Part shown: piece by piece, positions 34,429 to 43,432 of the stretch
Numbering within the stretch: the first letter of the stretch is position 1
How the letters are laid out: each line of letters begins with the position of its first letter
DNA from: SHLQ01 sp964451305
GTDB lineage: Bacteria; Actinomycetota; Acidimicrobiia; Acidimicrobiales; SHLQ01
NCBI GenBank assembly: GCA_964451305.1
Contig: CAYVHV010000021.1
Coordinates: 1 to 64,000 of the forward strand
DNA: 64,000 nucleotides
Direction: 5' to 3'
Translations under genes and position numbers: made by a program
The notes under the pieces: model-generated
Told to the model about the DNA's origin: nothing
Database searches by the model: none
The model's input: only the letters and a program-made list of their open reading frames with translations

Positions 34429-37212
34429 TCATGAACAACCGGAGGTAGAACCGCAATCGCGGCACGCATGGCAGCTTCCTGCACGAACCATCTGAGTGCC
34501 ACACTGGCCGCAAAATGGAGCGTCGGAGCCTTCGGTCATCTCAGCGATTCGCTCGACGCTCTCCGGCTCGCTCAGGTGGCCCGATGGTGGATCGCTCGGT
34601 ACATCGATTCCTCGGATTGATGGCACGACGGCCTCGGCCACGCCTGGAAGCGTTGGCTGACTACGTTCGCCGGTCGTGAGGATATTGCGCTTCTGGCGCT
34701 CATCGAGCGTCATGTACTCGACAGCCATTCGCCGGAAGAGGTAGTCCATCAGGCTGGAGGAAATCCGAAGATCCTCATCGTCGGTCATACCAGCGGGTTC
34801 AAAGCGCATACCAACGAACGCATCGACAAACGCTGCCAGCGGCACCCCGTATTGGAGGCCGTGACTTACCGAGATCGCGAATGCGTCCATGATGCCCGCG
34901 AGCGTCGAGCCTTGCTTGGACACTCGAATGAAGAGCTCTCCTGGGCGACCGTCGTCGTACTCGCCGACCGTGACGAAGCCTTTGCAATCCGCGACACGAA
35001 ACTCGAAAGTTCGCGACCGGCGAGACCGGGGCAGCCGCTCGCGCTGCGGACTCCGGGCCACGGTGCCTGCAAGCTGGGTTGGCACCCCGCCCGAGTCGAC
35101 ATCGTCGTCCCCTGACGTCTTCGCAGTGAGCGGCTGAGCGACTTTGCAGTTGTCTCGATAGAGGGCAACGGCTTTCAGCCCGAGACGCCAACCGTCGATG
35201 AGAATCTCTTCGAACTCGTCAACCGTTGTCGATTCGGGCGTGTTGACCGTCTTTGAAATCGCACCGGAAAGGAACGGTTGAACCGCAGCCATCATCTGAA
35301 TGTGTCCACGTGGTGAGATCACGTTGTCGCCCATCGAACAGGCAAAGACCGCTACGTGCTCATCGACGAGGCCGGGGGCACCGATTACCGAGCCGGTTTT
35401 GGCCACGTGAGCCACGATCGCATCGACGTCGCTGGCGCTGTAGCCGAGTTGGGAAAGCGCCCGACCAACACCTTGGTTGACGATTTGCATCGTGCCGCCG
35501 CCGACCAGCTTCTTCATCTTTACCAAGCCAAGGTCTGGCTCGATGCCGGTGGTATCACAGTCCATCAGGAAGCTGATCGTTCCCGTCGGTGCGAGTACCG
35601 TGGCTTGCGCGTTGCGAACACCGTGTTCGGTAGCTCGTACGCAGGTGTCATCCCATGCTGCGTGCGCTGCGCTCAACAGATCGATGGGCACGAGCGATGC
35701 ATCGATATCGTCGACCGCTGCAGCGTGCATACCGAGCACTCGCTCGACGTTCGCAGCGTCATCCTCGTAGCCCTCGAAGGCTCCGACACGTGCGGCCAAA
35801 CGGGTCGACATGTTGTATGCGGATCCACCCATGAGCGCCGTCACCGCAGCAGCGAGCGCTCGGCCTCGATCGGAGTCATATGGCGCACCAGCAGCCATGA
35901 GCAGTGCGCCGAGGTTCGCATATCCAAGACCGATCTGGCGGAAGCGGCGCGTATTCTCACCGATCTGTTCGGTCGGATAGTCGGCCCGGCCAACGATGAT
36001 CTCTTGCGCGGTGAAGACCACCTCGGTCGACGCAACGAACTCATCGACGTCGAAGAAGTTGCCGGTCTCTTCGGGCTGGTGGAACGAGAGCAGGTTCAGG
36101 CTGGCCAGATTGCAGGCGCTGTTATCGACATGCATGTACTCGCTGCACGGGTTGCTGCCGTTGATTCGGCCGAACGATGGCGTGGTGTGCCAACGGTTGA
36201 TCGTGGTGTCGTACTGCACGCCAGGATCAGCGCACTCCCACGCGGCCTTCGCGATCTCTGCCATGAGATCGCGAGCAGGCACGGTCTTTACGATCTCACC
36301 GGTGGAGACACCGATCAGATGCCAATCATCGCCGTTCACGACCGCTTCCATGAACTCGTCGGTGACTCGGACCGAGTTGTTGGCGTTCTGATATTGGATC
36401 GAGAACGAGTCGGCTCCGTCCAAGTCCATGTCAAAGCCTGCGTCTCGCAGCGCTCGTGCCTTCTTCTCTTCTCGCGCTTTGCACCAGACGAACTCTTGGA
36501 CATCGGGGTGGTTCACGTCGAGCATGACCATCTTCGCCGCCCGGCGAGTCTTGCCACCGCTCTTGATGGTGCCCGCCGATGCGTCGGCGCCGCGCATAAA
36601 GCTGACCGGCCCAGAGGGCGTTCCTCCACCCTTGAGCGTCTCGAGCGATGACCGGATTCTGGACAAGTTGACGCCGGCGCCGGACCCGCCCTTGAAGATC
36701 ATGCCCTCTTCGGCGTACCAGTTGAGGATCGATTCCATCGTGTCATCGACCGAGAGGATGAAACATGCTGAGGCCTGCTGGGGTACGCCCTCGACGCCGA
36801 TGTTGAACCACACCGGGCTGTTGAAGGCCATTCGCTGGGAGACGATCAGAAACTTGAGTTCATCGGAGAAGATCGTCGCTTCCATCTCGTTTGAGAAGTA
36901 GCCGCCTTCGATTCCCCACTCGGTAATCGTGTCGACCACTCGGTCCGTGACCTGCCGGAGCGATTCTTCACGCTCTGGTGTACCGAGAGTTCCACGGAAA
37001 TACTTCTGCGCGAGGATGTTCGACGCGTTTATCGACCAATCGACCGGCACCTCGACGTTCGCTTGCTCGAAGGCCACCACACCGGTACGCCAATCATGGA
37101 TCTTGGCATCTCGACGTTCCCATTCGAACATGTCGTACACCGAAACCTCATCGGAGGTAAACGTCCGGCGGATCCCAAGCGCGGAGCCAAGAGGCGAAGA
37201 TGTTACAGACAT
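34429..37212 (-). CDS. nrdJ: vitamin B12-dependent ribonucleoside-diphosphate reductase
   Basis: 927 aa from the ATG at 37212 with AAGGAA upstream; ten more residues are possible. Class II RNR: SPVWFNIGVEG, FKGGSGAGVNLSRIRSS, GSNPCSEYMHVDNSACNLASLN (active-site Cys and Glu) and LAPTGTISFLMDCDTTGIEP. The C-terminal Cys-rich zinc tail is CGQCGT...CHACRDCGS. It makes dNDPs using adenosylcobalamin and needs no oxygen. No intein interrupts it. A structured leader precedes it (37213-37385). tdk follows. Confidence 0.97.
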   Translation of the reverse strand: MSVTSSPLGSALGIRRTFTSDEVSVYDMFEWERRDAKIHDWRTGVVAFEQANVEVPVDWSINASNILAQKYFRGTLGTPEREESLRQVTDRVVDTITEWGIEGGYFSNEMEATIFSDELKFLIVSQRMAFNSPVWFNIGVEGVPQQASACFILSVDDTMESILNWYAEEGMIFKGGSGAGVNLSRIRSSLETLKGGGTPSGPVSFMRGADASAGTIKSGGKTRRAAKMVMLDVNHPDVQEFVWCKAREEKKARALRDAGFDMDLDGADSFSIQYQNANNSVRVTDEFMEAVVNGDDWHLIGVSTGEIVKTVPARDLMAEIAKAAWECADPGVQYDTTINRWHTTPSFGRINGSNPCSEYMHVDNSACNLASLNLLSFHQPEETGNFFDVDEFVASTEVVFTAQEIIVGRADYPTEQIGENTRRFRQIGLGYANLGALLMAAGAPYDSDRGRALAAAVTALMGGSAYNMSTRLAARVGAFEGYEDDAANVERVLGMHAAAVDDIDASLVPIDLLSAAHAAWDDTCVRATEHGVRNAQATVLAPTGTISFLMDCDTTGIEPDLGLVKMKKLVGGGTMQIVNQGVGRALSQLGYSASDVDAIVAHVAKTGSVIGAPGLVDEHVAVFACSMGDNVISPRGHIQMMAAVQPFLSGAISKTVNTPESTTVDEFEEILIDGWRLGLKAVALYRDNCKVAQPLTAKTSGDDDVDSGGVPTQLAGTVARSPQRERLPRSRRSRTFEFRVADCKGFVTVGEYDDGRPGELFIRVSKQGSTLAGIMDAFAISVSHGLQYGVPLAAFVDAFVGMRFEPAGMTDDEDLRISSSLMDYLFRRMAVEYMTLDERQKRNILTTGERSQPTLPGVAEAVVPSIRGIDVPSDPPSGHLSEPESVERIAEMTEGSDAPFCGQCGTQMVRAGSCHACRDCGSTSGCS

Positions 37213-37385
37213 GGTGTTCCTTGCCGGGAGTATGCGAACCAAGTGGACATTGCGCTCCCCAGTACAGCACTACGGGAGCGCGTCCTATTCCCTAGGAAGT
37301 TGGCGGCTGACGCAAGTGCTTTGGGGTCAGCTCCAACCAGTGGTGAAACTCCATCGTGCCTAAGCATGCGCCAGCCGCATCCATG
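37213..37385 (-). ncRNA. candidate structured 5' leader RNA of nrdJ
   Basis: A promoter-like pair on the minus strand (TTGTCC, 16 bases, TATCCT, about 37412-37385) would start a leader of roughly 170 nt. Its first part forms an 11-bp helix, GCGGCTGGCGC with GCGTCAGCCGC (about 37378-37368 with 37311-37301), continued inward by TGCTT/AAGCA and two small hairpins. A second strong hairpin, GCGCTCCC/GGGAGCGC extended by GAC/GTC, spans 37284-37246. I recall an 'nrdJ RNA' motif described by comparative genomics upstream of actinobacterial nrdJ; whether this is that motif was not checked. It does not match the cobalamin riboswitch consensus. Confidence 0.5.
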
Positions 37386-37518
37386 AGGATAGGGATAGTG
37401 CGCTGTGGGACAAAAGGGGACGAGCTGTTGATATGTAGTGGATTTGTCGCGAGTTATCCACAGTTGGAGCGAAATCAGACTTCCTTTGCGCACACGACCA
37501 CCGGTAGCGTTGAGAGCT

Positions 37519-38268
37519 ATGGAGCAAATCTTCCCCACCGCCATAACAAACGTCGATCCCATCGATGTTCTTGCATCGGAAACCCGGACCGCACATTCGA
37601 CGCGTCCATGGTTGATGTCGAACATGATCTCGAGCGTCGATGGCGCGATCTCTGTCGATGGCGTGTCCGGTGGCCTTGGTGGACCAGCAGACAAGCGCGT
37701 GTTTACCGCCATACGTGCTGTCTCGGACGTCATCGTGGTGGCTTCGGGGACGGTCATTGCCGAGGAGTACCGCAAACCGCAAACCCCACAAGCGCTCCAA
37801 GACATGCGCGTGGCACGCGGACAAACTCCACTCCCCCGTATTGCGATCGTCACCGGCAGCCTGTCCATCGATCCGGGCCATCAGGTCTTCGATGCCGATG
37901 CGCCACCGATCGTCATCACGCACAACAGCTCGCCTATTGAACAACGAGACGCTCTCGCCAAAGTCGCCGACATTCTGATCGCGGGCGAAACCCAGGTAGA
38001 TCTCGAAGGTGCGCTGGAACAACTCGGAGCCCGAGGTGCCACGTGCGTACTCTTGGAAGGCGGCCCCACGCTCAACGGTGCGTTCGCGGCCGCAGACCTG
38101 ATCGATGAATGGTGCCTCTCGAGTGCCCCGCTGATCGTTGGTGGCAGTGGAGGACGGGCCGTGAAGTCCAGTCACACGTTCGAACCACGCCGATACGCGC
38201 TGGCTCGAACACTTCATGAGGATGGCAACCTGTTTCACCGGTATCTGCGGACACCGGTGGCGCAGTAG
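37519..38268 (+). CDS. RibD C-terminal / dihydrofolate reductase-like protein
   Basis: 249 aa from ATG 37519. Single RibD_C-type reductase domain: RPWLMSNMISSVDGAISVDG, SDVIVVASGTVIAEEY, and VLLEGGPTLNGAFAAADLIDEWCLSSAPLIVGG. Actinobacterial stand-alone proteins of this kind (for example M. tuberculosis Rv2671) reduce pteridine or pyrimidine intermediates. It may have folate- or riboflavin-related reductase activity. It is divergent from nrdJ, and nucleotide or folate metabolism would fit that setting. Confidence 0.82.
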   Translation: MEQIFPTAITNVDPIDVLASETRTAHSTRPWLMSNMISSVDGAISVDGVSGGLGGPADKRVFTAIRAVSDVIVVASGTVIAEEYRKPQTPQALQDMRVARGQTPLPRIAIVTGSLSIDPGHQVFDADAPPIVITHNSSPIEQRDALAKVADILIAGETQVDLEGALEQLGARGATCVLLEGGPTLNGAFAAADLIDEWCLSSAPLIVGGSGGRAVKSSHTFEPRRYALARTLHEDGNLFHRYLRTPVAQ

Positions 38269-38390
38269 CACGCACCCGACCACCGAACGGCAACGACCAT
38301 CGCCGAGATGACTTGCTGGCCGGTGCTGCATCGCTGCTCGGTCGCTGTTCGTTGGGGCGCCAAATGCTTCGTGACATCGTGTTGTCTCGA

Positions 38391-38813
38391 CTATCCGCGG
38401 ATCATCGCATGATCGATGATCAGGCGCTGTCCAACATCGAGGTCAGAACCACCGGAGATTTCTTGGAGCGCATCGACCAACGGTCGTACATCCTCTCCCG
38501 GCAGCGAGATGGAGTTGGCGATCTCCCACAGGGTGTCGCCAGGTTGCACCACATAGATCTCGATCGTGTCGACGATCTCCGATGAGTCCGAGACCGCATC
38601 GAGGGTGCCACTGGCCGCCGCATCGCTTCCAAAGCCAACGACGGCCGCCACGATGATGGCCAGAACGACGACCACTGCCCCAAAGCCGAGGGTGCTGCGC
38701 TCACGCATCGACTGCGGTGCAGCGACATCGGTCGCTCCTCTGACGACATCTCCTGTGACGTAGCGAGCTGGCGTGTACGAGGCGGGCTGACGAAGTTGGT
38801 AAGTCATGGCCAT
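38391..38813 (-). CDS. LysM-domain membrane protein, SOS cell-division-inhibitor-like (YneA/ChiZ/DivS position)
   Basis: 140 aa. Cytoplasmic N-terminus, one TM helix (about 43-62, LGFGAVVVVLAIIVAAVVGFG), then an extracytoplasmic LysM domain (YVVQPGDTLWEIANSI... LDVGQRLII). Ribosome binding site AGGAG seven bases before the ATG. It is divergent from lexA, exactly where B. subtilis yneA, M. tuberculosis Rv2719c (chiZ) and C. glutamicum divS lie. Those encode LexA-controlled proteins that delay septation after DNA damage, and the same role is inferred here. The nearest LexA boxes are about 190 bases upstream. Confidence 0.82.
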   Translation of the reverse strand: MAMTYQLRQPASYTPARYVTGDVVRGATDVAAPQSMRERSTLGFGAVVVVLAIIVAAVVGFGSDAAASGTLDAVSDSSEIVDTIEIYVVQPGDTLWEIANSISLPGEDVRPLVDALQEISGGSDLDVGQRLIIDHAMIRG

Positions 38814-39001
38814 CAGTATTCTCCTGGGGTGTGACAGTGGGTCAGGACGCCTGATAAATCAAGCGTTTCGGGAGGCACGTGTCGAGTGACAGAGGTGCGC
38901 TCCCCGCTACCCGGCCCACCCTTCCTCGGGGAAACTCGGGCGACCGCTGGGCGGTTGAGCCGGGAATTCCTGAGGATCCTTGACCGGGTACGGTTGTTCG
39001 G

Positions 39002-39015
39002 CGAACATGTGTTTG
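39002..39015. promoter_or_regulatory. LexA box 1
   Basis: CGAACATGTGTTTG, one mismatch to CGAAC-N4-GTTCG. It overlaps the lexA -35 (TTGGCG, 39013-39018). Confidence 0.8.
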
Positions 39016-39041
39016 GCGAACTTCCGTTCCCCAGTTATAGT
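39013..39041 (+). promoter_or_regulatory. lexA promoter
   Basis: TTGGCG (39013-39018), 17 bases, TATAGT (39036-39041). It is sandwiched by LexA boxes 1 and 2, giving autorepression. The leader to the ATG would be about 100 nt. Confidence 0.65.
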
Positions 39042-39042
39042 G

Positions 39043-39056
39043 CGAACAGTTGTACG
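39043..39056. promoter_or_regulatory. LexA box 2
   Basis: CGAACAGTTGTACG lies directly after the -10 hexamer, over the expected transcription start. Confidence 0.8.
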
Positions 39057-39071
39057 ATGCAACCTCGAACT

Positions 39072-39085
39072 CGAAAGTTTGTTCG
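39072..39085. promoter_or_regulatory. LexA box 3 (weaker)
   Basis: CGAAAGTTTGTTCG, with one half-site mismatch, in the leader. Confidence 0.55.
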
Positions 39086-39149
39086 ATGCGACAAGCAACT
39101 CGCCAACCGCACCCACGACCAGCCATCCGGCACGAAAGAAGACAACGAC

Positions 39150-39782
39150 ATGAGCGGCACGAACCTCACCGAACGCCAGCAAGGGATCCTCGACTTCATC
39201 GATCACGAAAACCGCGAGCGCGGCTACCCACCGTCGGTGCGCGAGATCGGCCAAGCGGTCGGACTCACGTCGCCGTCCACGGTTCACAGCCACCTCAACA
39301 CGCTGCAGAAGCTCGGCTACCTCCGCCGAGATCCGTCGAAGCCGCGTGCGATCGAAGTTCGCTACGATCCGAACTCCGGCGCGGTCATCGAACGCGCAGC
39401 TGTCACGCACGTGCCGCTCGTTGGTGACGTCGCTGCTGGCACCGACGTCCTCGCACATGAAAATGTCGAAGAGCTCATGCCGCTACCGACCGAGTTCACC
39501 GGCGAGGGGGAGCTATACATGCTTCGCGTTCGTGGAACGTCGATGATCAACGCCGGTATTCACGACGGTGACTTCGTCGTGGTCTCGCGTCGCGATACCG
39601 CCACCAACGGCGAGATCGTGATCGCTGGCATTCCTGGCGAGGAGGCCACCGTCAAGACCTACACGGCCAAGGGCAACACGGTCACGCTGCTTCCAGCAAA
39701 CGATGACCTCGAGCCAATGGTCTATGACGCGAGCGAGGTCAAGGTGTTCGGCAAGGTCGTCACCGTTCTCCGCCGCTACTAA
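39150..39782 (+). CDS. lexA: LexA repressor of the SOS response
   Basis: 210 aa from ATG 39150; the frame upstream crosses the promoter and is not coding. N-terminal winged HTH (LTERQQGILDFIDHENRERGYPPSVREIGQAVGL), autocleavage site Ala96-Gly97 (VAAGTDVL), catalytic Ser131 (RGTSMINAG) and Lys169 (ATVKTY). RecA filament stimulates self-cleavage. It is autoregulated through the boxes at 39002, 39043 and 39072. recA lies 9 kb away and another box stands at 49868. Confidence 0.98.
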   Translation: MSGTNLTERQQGILDFIDHENRERGYPPSVREIGQAVGLTSPSTVHSHLNTLQKLGYLRRDPSKPRAIEVRYDPNSGAVIERAAVTHVPLVGDVAAGTDVLAHENVEELMPLPTEFTGEGELYMLRVRGTSMINAGIHDGDFVVVSRRDTATNGEIVIAGIPGEEATVKTYTAKGNTVTLLPANDDLEPMVYDASEVKVFGKVVTVLRRY

Positions 39783-39806
39783 CCAGTCCAGCGCGGCGCA
39801 AGGGGC

Positions 39807-40874
39807 TCACACGCCGGTTGTGAGAAGGTCCTCTAGCGCCGCGTAGGCGCCGATCAGTCTCGTTGCCTCGATGTGTTCGTTCTTGGTGTGGGCGAGGGTT
39901 GCCTCGCCCGGACCAAAGTTCACCGCTGGGATACCCATCTCGCTGAAGAACGCAACATCGGTCCAGCCGAGCTTCGCCCGCACGATCAGATTGTTACGAC
40001 CAATAAGCGATGCCATGAGTGGATGGCGCAGGTCCGGCAGCGCTGCGGGTGATAGATCGACGATTTCGAAAGTGTCCTCGTCGTCCATGAACGGTTCGAT
40101 CACCGACCGCATATGTGCCTCGGCTTCTTCGCTGCTGCGGTCGGGAGCGAACCGATGGTTGATCGTGACCGTGGCACGGTCCGGAACGACGTTTCCCGCT
40201 ACCCCACCATCGACGAATACCGCCTGCATTGCCTCACGGTACGTGCAGCCGTCGATGACCGGCTCCCGGTGTTCGTATTCTTCGAGCGCGTTCAGCAGAC
40301 CTCCGAGGCGGTGGATTGCGTTGCGTCCCATCCATGGGCGAGCCGTGTGTGCGCGTTTGCCCATGAGCGTGACCACGGCCCGCATCGTTCCTTGGCAGCC
40401 CGCTTCGACGACCGCTCCGGTGGGTTCACCGAGAATCGCCACGTCAGCGCCGAGGTAGTCCGGGATTTCCTCGAACAGCTCGCGAAGCCCATTGTGCTCA
40501 AGCGCGACCTCTTCCCTCGCGTAGAACACGTAGGTGACGTCGACCGCTGGTTCGGTAATGTTCCTCGCCAGTTCGATCATGATGGCCAAGCCGCCCTTCA
40601 TATCCGATGCGCCAAGGCCGTAGAGGGTGTCGCCTTCGAAGCGCGCGGTTGCATTTCCGTTTGCAGGCACGGTGTCGAGGTGCCCACCAAACGCTACGCG
40701 GTACGTTCGGTCGAGGTTGGTCCGGGCAACGATGTTGTCACCGATTCGGATGACTTCGAGCCCAGGGATGCCGGTAAGTTCACCGTGCAACCAGTGGGCG
40801 AGACCAGCTTCGTTGAAGCTCTCAGACGGAACATCGATCAAGTCGGCGGTCAACTGCATTAACGGATGAGTCAT
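39807..40874 (-). CDS. dapE: succinyl-diaminopimelate desuccinylase
   Basis: 355 aa, M20 metallopeptidase family. Metal ligands: GGHLDTVP (His, Asp), ASDMKGG (bridging Asp), FYAREEVALEHNGL (catalytic and metal Glu pair), GEPTG, and the C-terminal AHTKNEHIEATRL His. The form matches the actinobacterial DapE. It removes succinate from N-succinyl-LL-DAP. Directly after dapC on the same strand (20-base gap), so the two successive steps are co-transcribed. Convergent with lexA. Confidence 0.93.
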   Translation of the reverse strand: MTHPLMQLTADLIDVPSESFNEAGLAHWLHGELTGIPGLEVIRIGDNIVARTNLDRTYRVAFGGHLDTVPANGNATARFEGDTLYGLGASDMKGGLAIMIELARNITEPAVDVTYVFYAREEVALEHNGLRELFEEIPDYLGADVAILGEPTGAVVEAGCQGTMRAVVTLMGKRAHTARPWMGRNAIHRLGGLLNALEEYEHREPVIDGCTYREAMQAVFVDGGVAGNVVPDRATVTINHRFAPDRSSEEAEAHMRSVIEPFMDDEDTFEIVDLSPAALPDLRHPLMASLIGRNNLIVRAKLGWTDVAFFSEMGIPAVNFGPGEATLAHTKNEHIEATRLIGAYAALEDLLTTGV

Positions 40875-40894
40875 GGTGACAGCCTATAGCTGAG

Positions 40895-41995
40895 CTACCC
40901 AAGCCGATTGCTGAGCTCGGCGATCGCTTCGTCCGACTGAACGACGGCGACTCGAACGAACTCGCTTCCATCTTCGCCGTAGAACTCACCGGGCGAAACG
41001 ATGAGACCGACATCGTTCGCGAGACGAGTCGCGAGGTTCCATGCCCCTTCGGGCGCCGGCGCCCACAAATAAAATCCACCGCCCGGCATTGGAGCGGTAA
41101 CGCCCACCTTGGCGAGGAACTCGATCATGGCCTGCAAGCGATGTTCATATACGGCTCGTTGTGCCACGACGTGCTCCTGGTCGCGCAGAGCCACCGTCGT
41201 CGCCCATTGCGATGGGCCCGGCACGAGAAGACCGAGGTGCTTTCGAATCTCGCGGAACCAATGAACAAGCTCGGGGTCACCGGCGTAGAAACCAGAGCGA
41301 ATGCCCGCGAAGTTTGAACGTTTCGAAAGGCTGTGAATCGCGACAACACCTTCGGTGCCGTGGTTGACGATGGTGTCCGCTGGCCCATCCCAGGTGAACT
41401 CGATGTAACACTCATCGGAGATGACTGGAATGCCGTGGCTTCGGCCCCAGTCGGCAATCGCCGCGAGGTCCTGAATTGCGCCGGTCGGGTTGCCGGGACT
41501 GTTCACCCACAATAGGGACGCTCGTGCAATGTCGTCAGCGCTGACCGCGTCGAGGTCCATCTTCCATTCGGCATCGAGGGGCACGGGAACTGCGCGGCCG
41601 TGAGCGAGTTCCGCGCCCATTGCATAACTCGGGTAGCTGATCGACGGATAGAGGACGGTGTCTTTGTCGGGGTTGCGGTGTCGGAGCCAGTGCGGCGCTC
41701 CGACGACGAACTCCTTTAGTCCGACAGTCGCACCGATCTGGTCCGCGCTGATATCGGCGCCGAACTGGGACGACATCCAATCACGAGCAGCTTCTCGAAA
41801 GTCGACGTTTCCAATCGCCGGCGGATACCCACGTTCAAGCCCGGAGTTCGCCAAGGCATCGACGGCCGCCGCGGGAGGCGCATCAAAGGGAGCGCCGATC
41901 GACATGTCGGTGGCCGCCCCAAACCGCTCGATTGCGGCTGCGCGAAGATCGTTCAACCGGTCATATGGATACGGGGGCAACCCAAATGGCTTCAT
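40895..41995 (-). CDS. dapC: succinyldiaminopimelate transaminase
   Basis: 366 aa, class I/II PLP aminotransferase. WVNSPGNPTGAI, SDECYIEFTWDG, SLSKRSNFAGIRSGF (PLP Lys) and the C-terminal FVRVAVVQSDE (substrate Arg). Actinobacterial DapC form, shorter than typical AAT. It makes N-succinyl-LL-DAP precursor for DapE. TATGCT then GAGGAT directly before the ATG: both a leaderless -10 at six bases and a possible ribosome binding site. Confidence 0.93.
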   Translation of the reverse strand: MKPFGLPPYPYDRLNDLRAAAIERFGAATDMSIGAPFDAPPAAAVDALANSGLERGYPPAIGNVDFREAARDWMSSQFGADISADQIGATVGLKEFVVGAPHWLRHRNPDKDTVLYPSISYPSYAMGAELAHGRAVPVPLDAEWKMDLDAVSADDIARASLLWVNSPGNPTGAIQDLAAIADWGRSHGIPVISDECYIEFTWDGPADTIVNHGTEGVVAIHSLSKRSNFAGIRSGFYAGDPELVHWFREIRKHLGLLVPGPSQWATTVALRDQEHVVAQRAVYEHRLQAMIEFLAKVGVTAPMPGGGFYLWAPAPEGAWNLATRLANDVGLIVSPGEFYGEDGSEFVRVAVVQSDEAIAELSNRLG

Positions 41996-42007
41996 ATCCT
42001 CAGCATA
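41996..42007 (-). promoter_or_regulatory. dapC -10 element (leaderless)
   Basis: Minus strand TATGCT (42007-42002), six bases GAGGAT, then ATG. GAGGAT is too close to the ATG (0 spacing) for a good ribosome binding site. Confidence 0.45.
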
Positions 42008-42052
42008 TTGCTCGCACTCGTGCAGCGTTCACTAACGCCGCACCAACAGGAC

Positions 42053-43432
42053 CTACTCCCAGGGTTCGGGGACCGCCTCGGGGACCGCGTCTTTCCCCGA
42101 CAACCATTCGGCCAGGCGACCCTTTGAGTCGGGATCCAGGCGTGCCCGAATGATCATGCCCGCTTCATCAGCGGTTTCGCTCAAGACCTGACCTTCGCGG
42201 TGGATCTTCGCGAGGACATCGCCGCGATCGTACGGAACGGTGAGCTCGACAAGCTCGGTCATTGCGCGCAGGCGATCGCTCAGGACCTCCAACACGCCGT
42301 CGATGCCAGTCCCCTCCTTCGCCGACACAGCAACAGCGCCCGGATAACGACCCAACAGCCCACTCACATCGGGGTTGAGGTCGATCTTGTTGAATACCAT
42401 GACCTCGGGAACGTCCTGGGCTCCAATCGCGTGAAGTGTGCGGCGCACCGCATCGATATTGCCCTGGACATCGGGGGCAGACGCGTCGACGACGTGCAAC
42501 AGGAGGTCGGCATCGATCACGACATCGAGCGTGCTCTTGAACGCCTCGACCAACTGTGTTGGGAGCTTGCGAACAAACCCGACCGTGTCGGTCAGAAAGA
42601 GCATCTCGCCGCCGGGGAGCGACAGCTTTCGAGTCGTGGCGTCCAACGTTGCGAACAGGCGGTCTTCGGCGAGCACTCCAGCATCGGTGAGCCGGTTCAA
42701 CACGCTCGACTTGCCCGCGTTCGTGTAGCCGACGAGGGCCACCCGACGGTTCGAGGTGCGTTTGCGAGCCTTTGACTGAACCTCGCGGTTCTTTGCGAGT
42801 TTGCGCAACTCCTCTTCGAGTTTGTGAACTCGTCGAACAAGCCGGCGACGATCGACCTCGAGCTGGGTTTCACCGGGTCCTCTCGTACCGATGCCGCCAC
42901 CTTGCTGAGAAAAGGTCCTCGCCGAGCTTCGAAGGCGCGGCAAGCGGTATTTCAACTGCGCCAACTCCACCTGGGCTTTGCCCTCAGTGCTCGACGCATT
43001 CTGCGCGAAGATGTCGAGGATGACCGCGGTCCGGTCGAGCGCCGAACGGCCGAGGATCTTCTCCAGGTTTCCCTGTTGCGCAGGAGAGAGCTCGTCATCG
43101 AACACGACGGTGTCGCTATCGACAGCGAGCGACATGTCTTTGATCTCTTGTGCCTTGCCCTTGCCGACAAAGGTGGCCGGGTCCGGCGCATTTCGGCGCT
43201 GATGTACTCGACCAACCTCATCGGCCCCAGCGGTGTCGACAAGTAACGCGAGCTCGTCGAGGGACGCGTCGGTCTCGTCCGCGCTTCCGTCGGGCATGGT
43301 GACGCCCACGAGCACGATGCGCTCGCGGAACGTGCGATCGATCAGTCCTGAGGATTCGCCGCCATAGTCACCAAACGCGCCACGGTGATCTGACCGAAAC
43401 TCGCCCGTTGGGCGATCGGCATCGTCACCCAC
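42053..43432 (-). CDS. hflX: ribosome-associated GTPase HflX
   Basis: 459 aa from the GTG at 43432, which has GGAGG upstream and overlaps the dapF stop by eight bases; a GTG at 43471 is also in frame. N-terminal HflX domain (PATFVGKGKAQEI, DDELSPAQQGNLEK, LDRTAVILDIFAQNA), GGGIGTRGPGETQLE, then GTPase domain with GYTNAGKSSVLN (G1), DTVGFVRKLP (G3) and FNKIDL (G4). It splits stalled or idle ribosomes. Usual actinobacterial position after miaA-dapF. Confidence 0.96.
   Translation of the reverse strand: MGDDADRPTGEFRSDHRGAFGDYGGESSGLIDRTFRERIVLVGVTMPDGSADETDASLDELALLVDTAGADEVGRVHQRRNAPDPATFVGKGKAQEIKDMSLAVDSDTVVFDDELSPAQQGNLEKILGRSALDRTAVILDIFAQNASSTEGKAQVELAQLKYRLPRLRSSARTFSQQGGGIGTRGPGETQLEVDRRRLVRRVHKLEEELRKLAKNREVQSKARKRTSNRRVALVGYTNAGKSSVLNRLTDAGVLAEDRLFATLDATTRKLSLPGGEMLFLTDTVGFVRKLPTQLVEAFKSTLDVVIDADLLLHVVDASAPDVQGNIDAVRRTLHAIGAQDVPEVMVFNKIDLNPDVSGLLGRYPGAVAVSAKEGTGIDGVLEVLSDRLRAMTELVELTVPYDRGDVLAKIHREGQVLSETADEAGMIIRARLDPDSKGRLAEWLSGKDAVPEAVPEPWE

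Noticed and set aside
33764..34513. Longer thymidine kinase start at 34513
   Set aside because: The extra 50 residues overlap the nrdJ 3' end and show no kinase features; the P-loop follows directly after ATG 34363.
37213..37518. Cobalamin or FMN riboswitch between nrdJ and the RibD-like gene
   Set aside because: GGTGAAACTCC on the plus strand superficially recalls both consensus cores, but the CCCGCxACTGT and B12-box elements, or the second RFN half, are missing.
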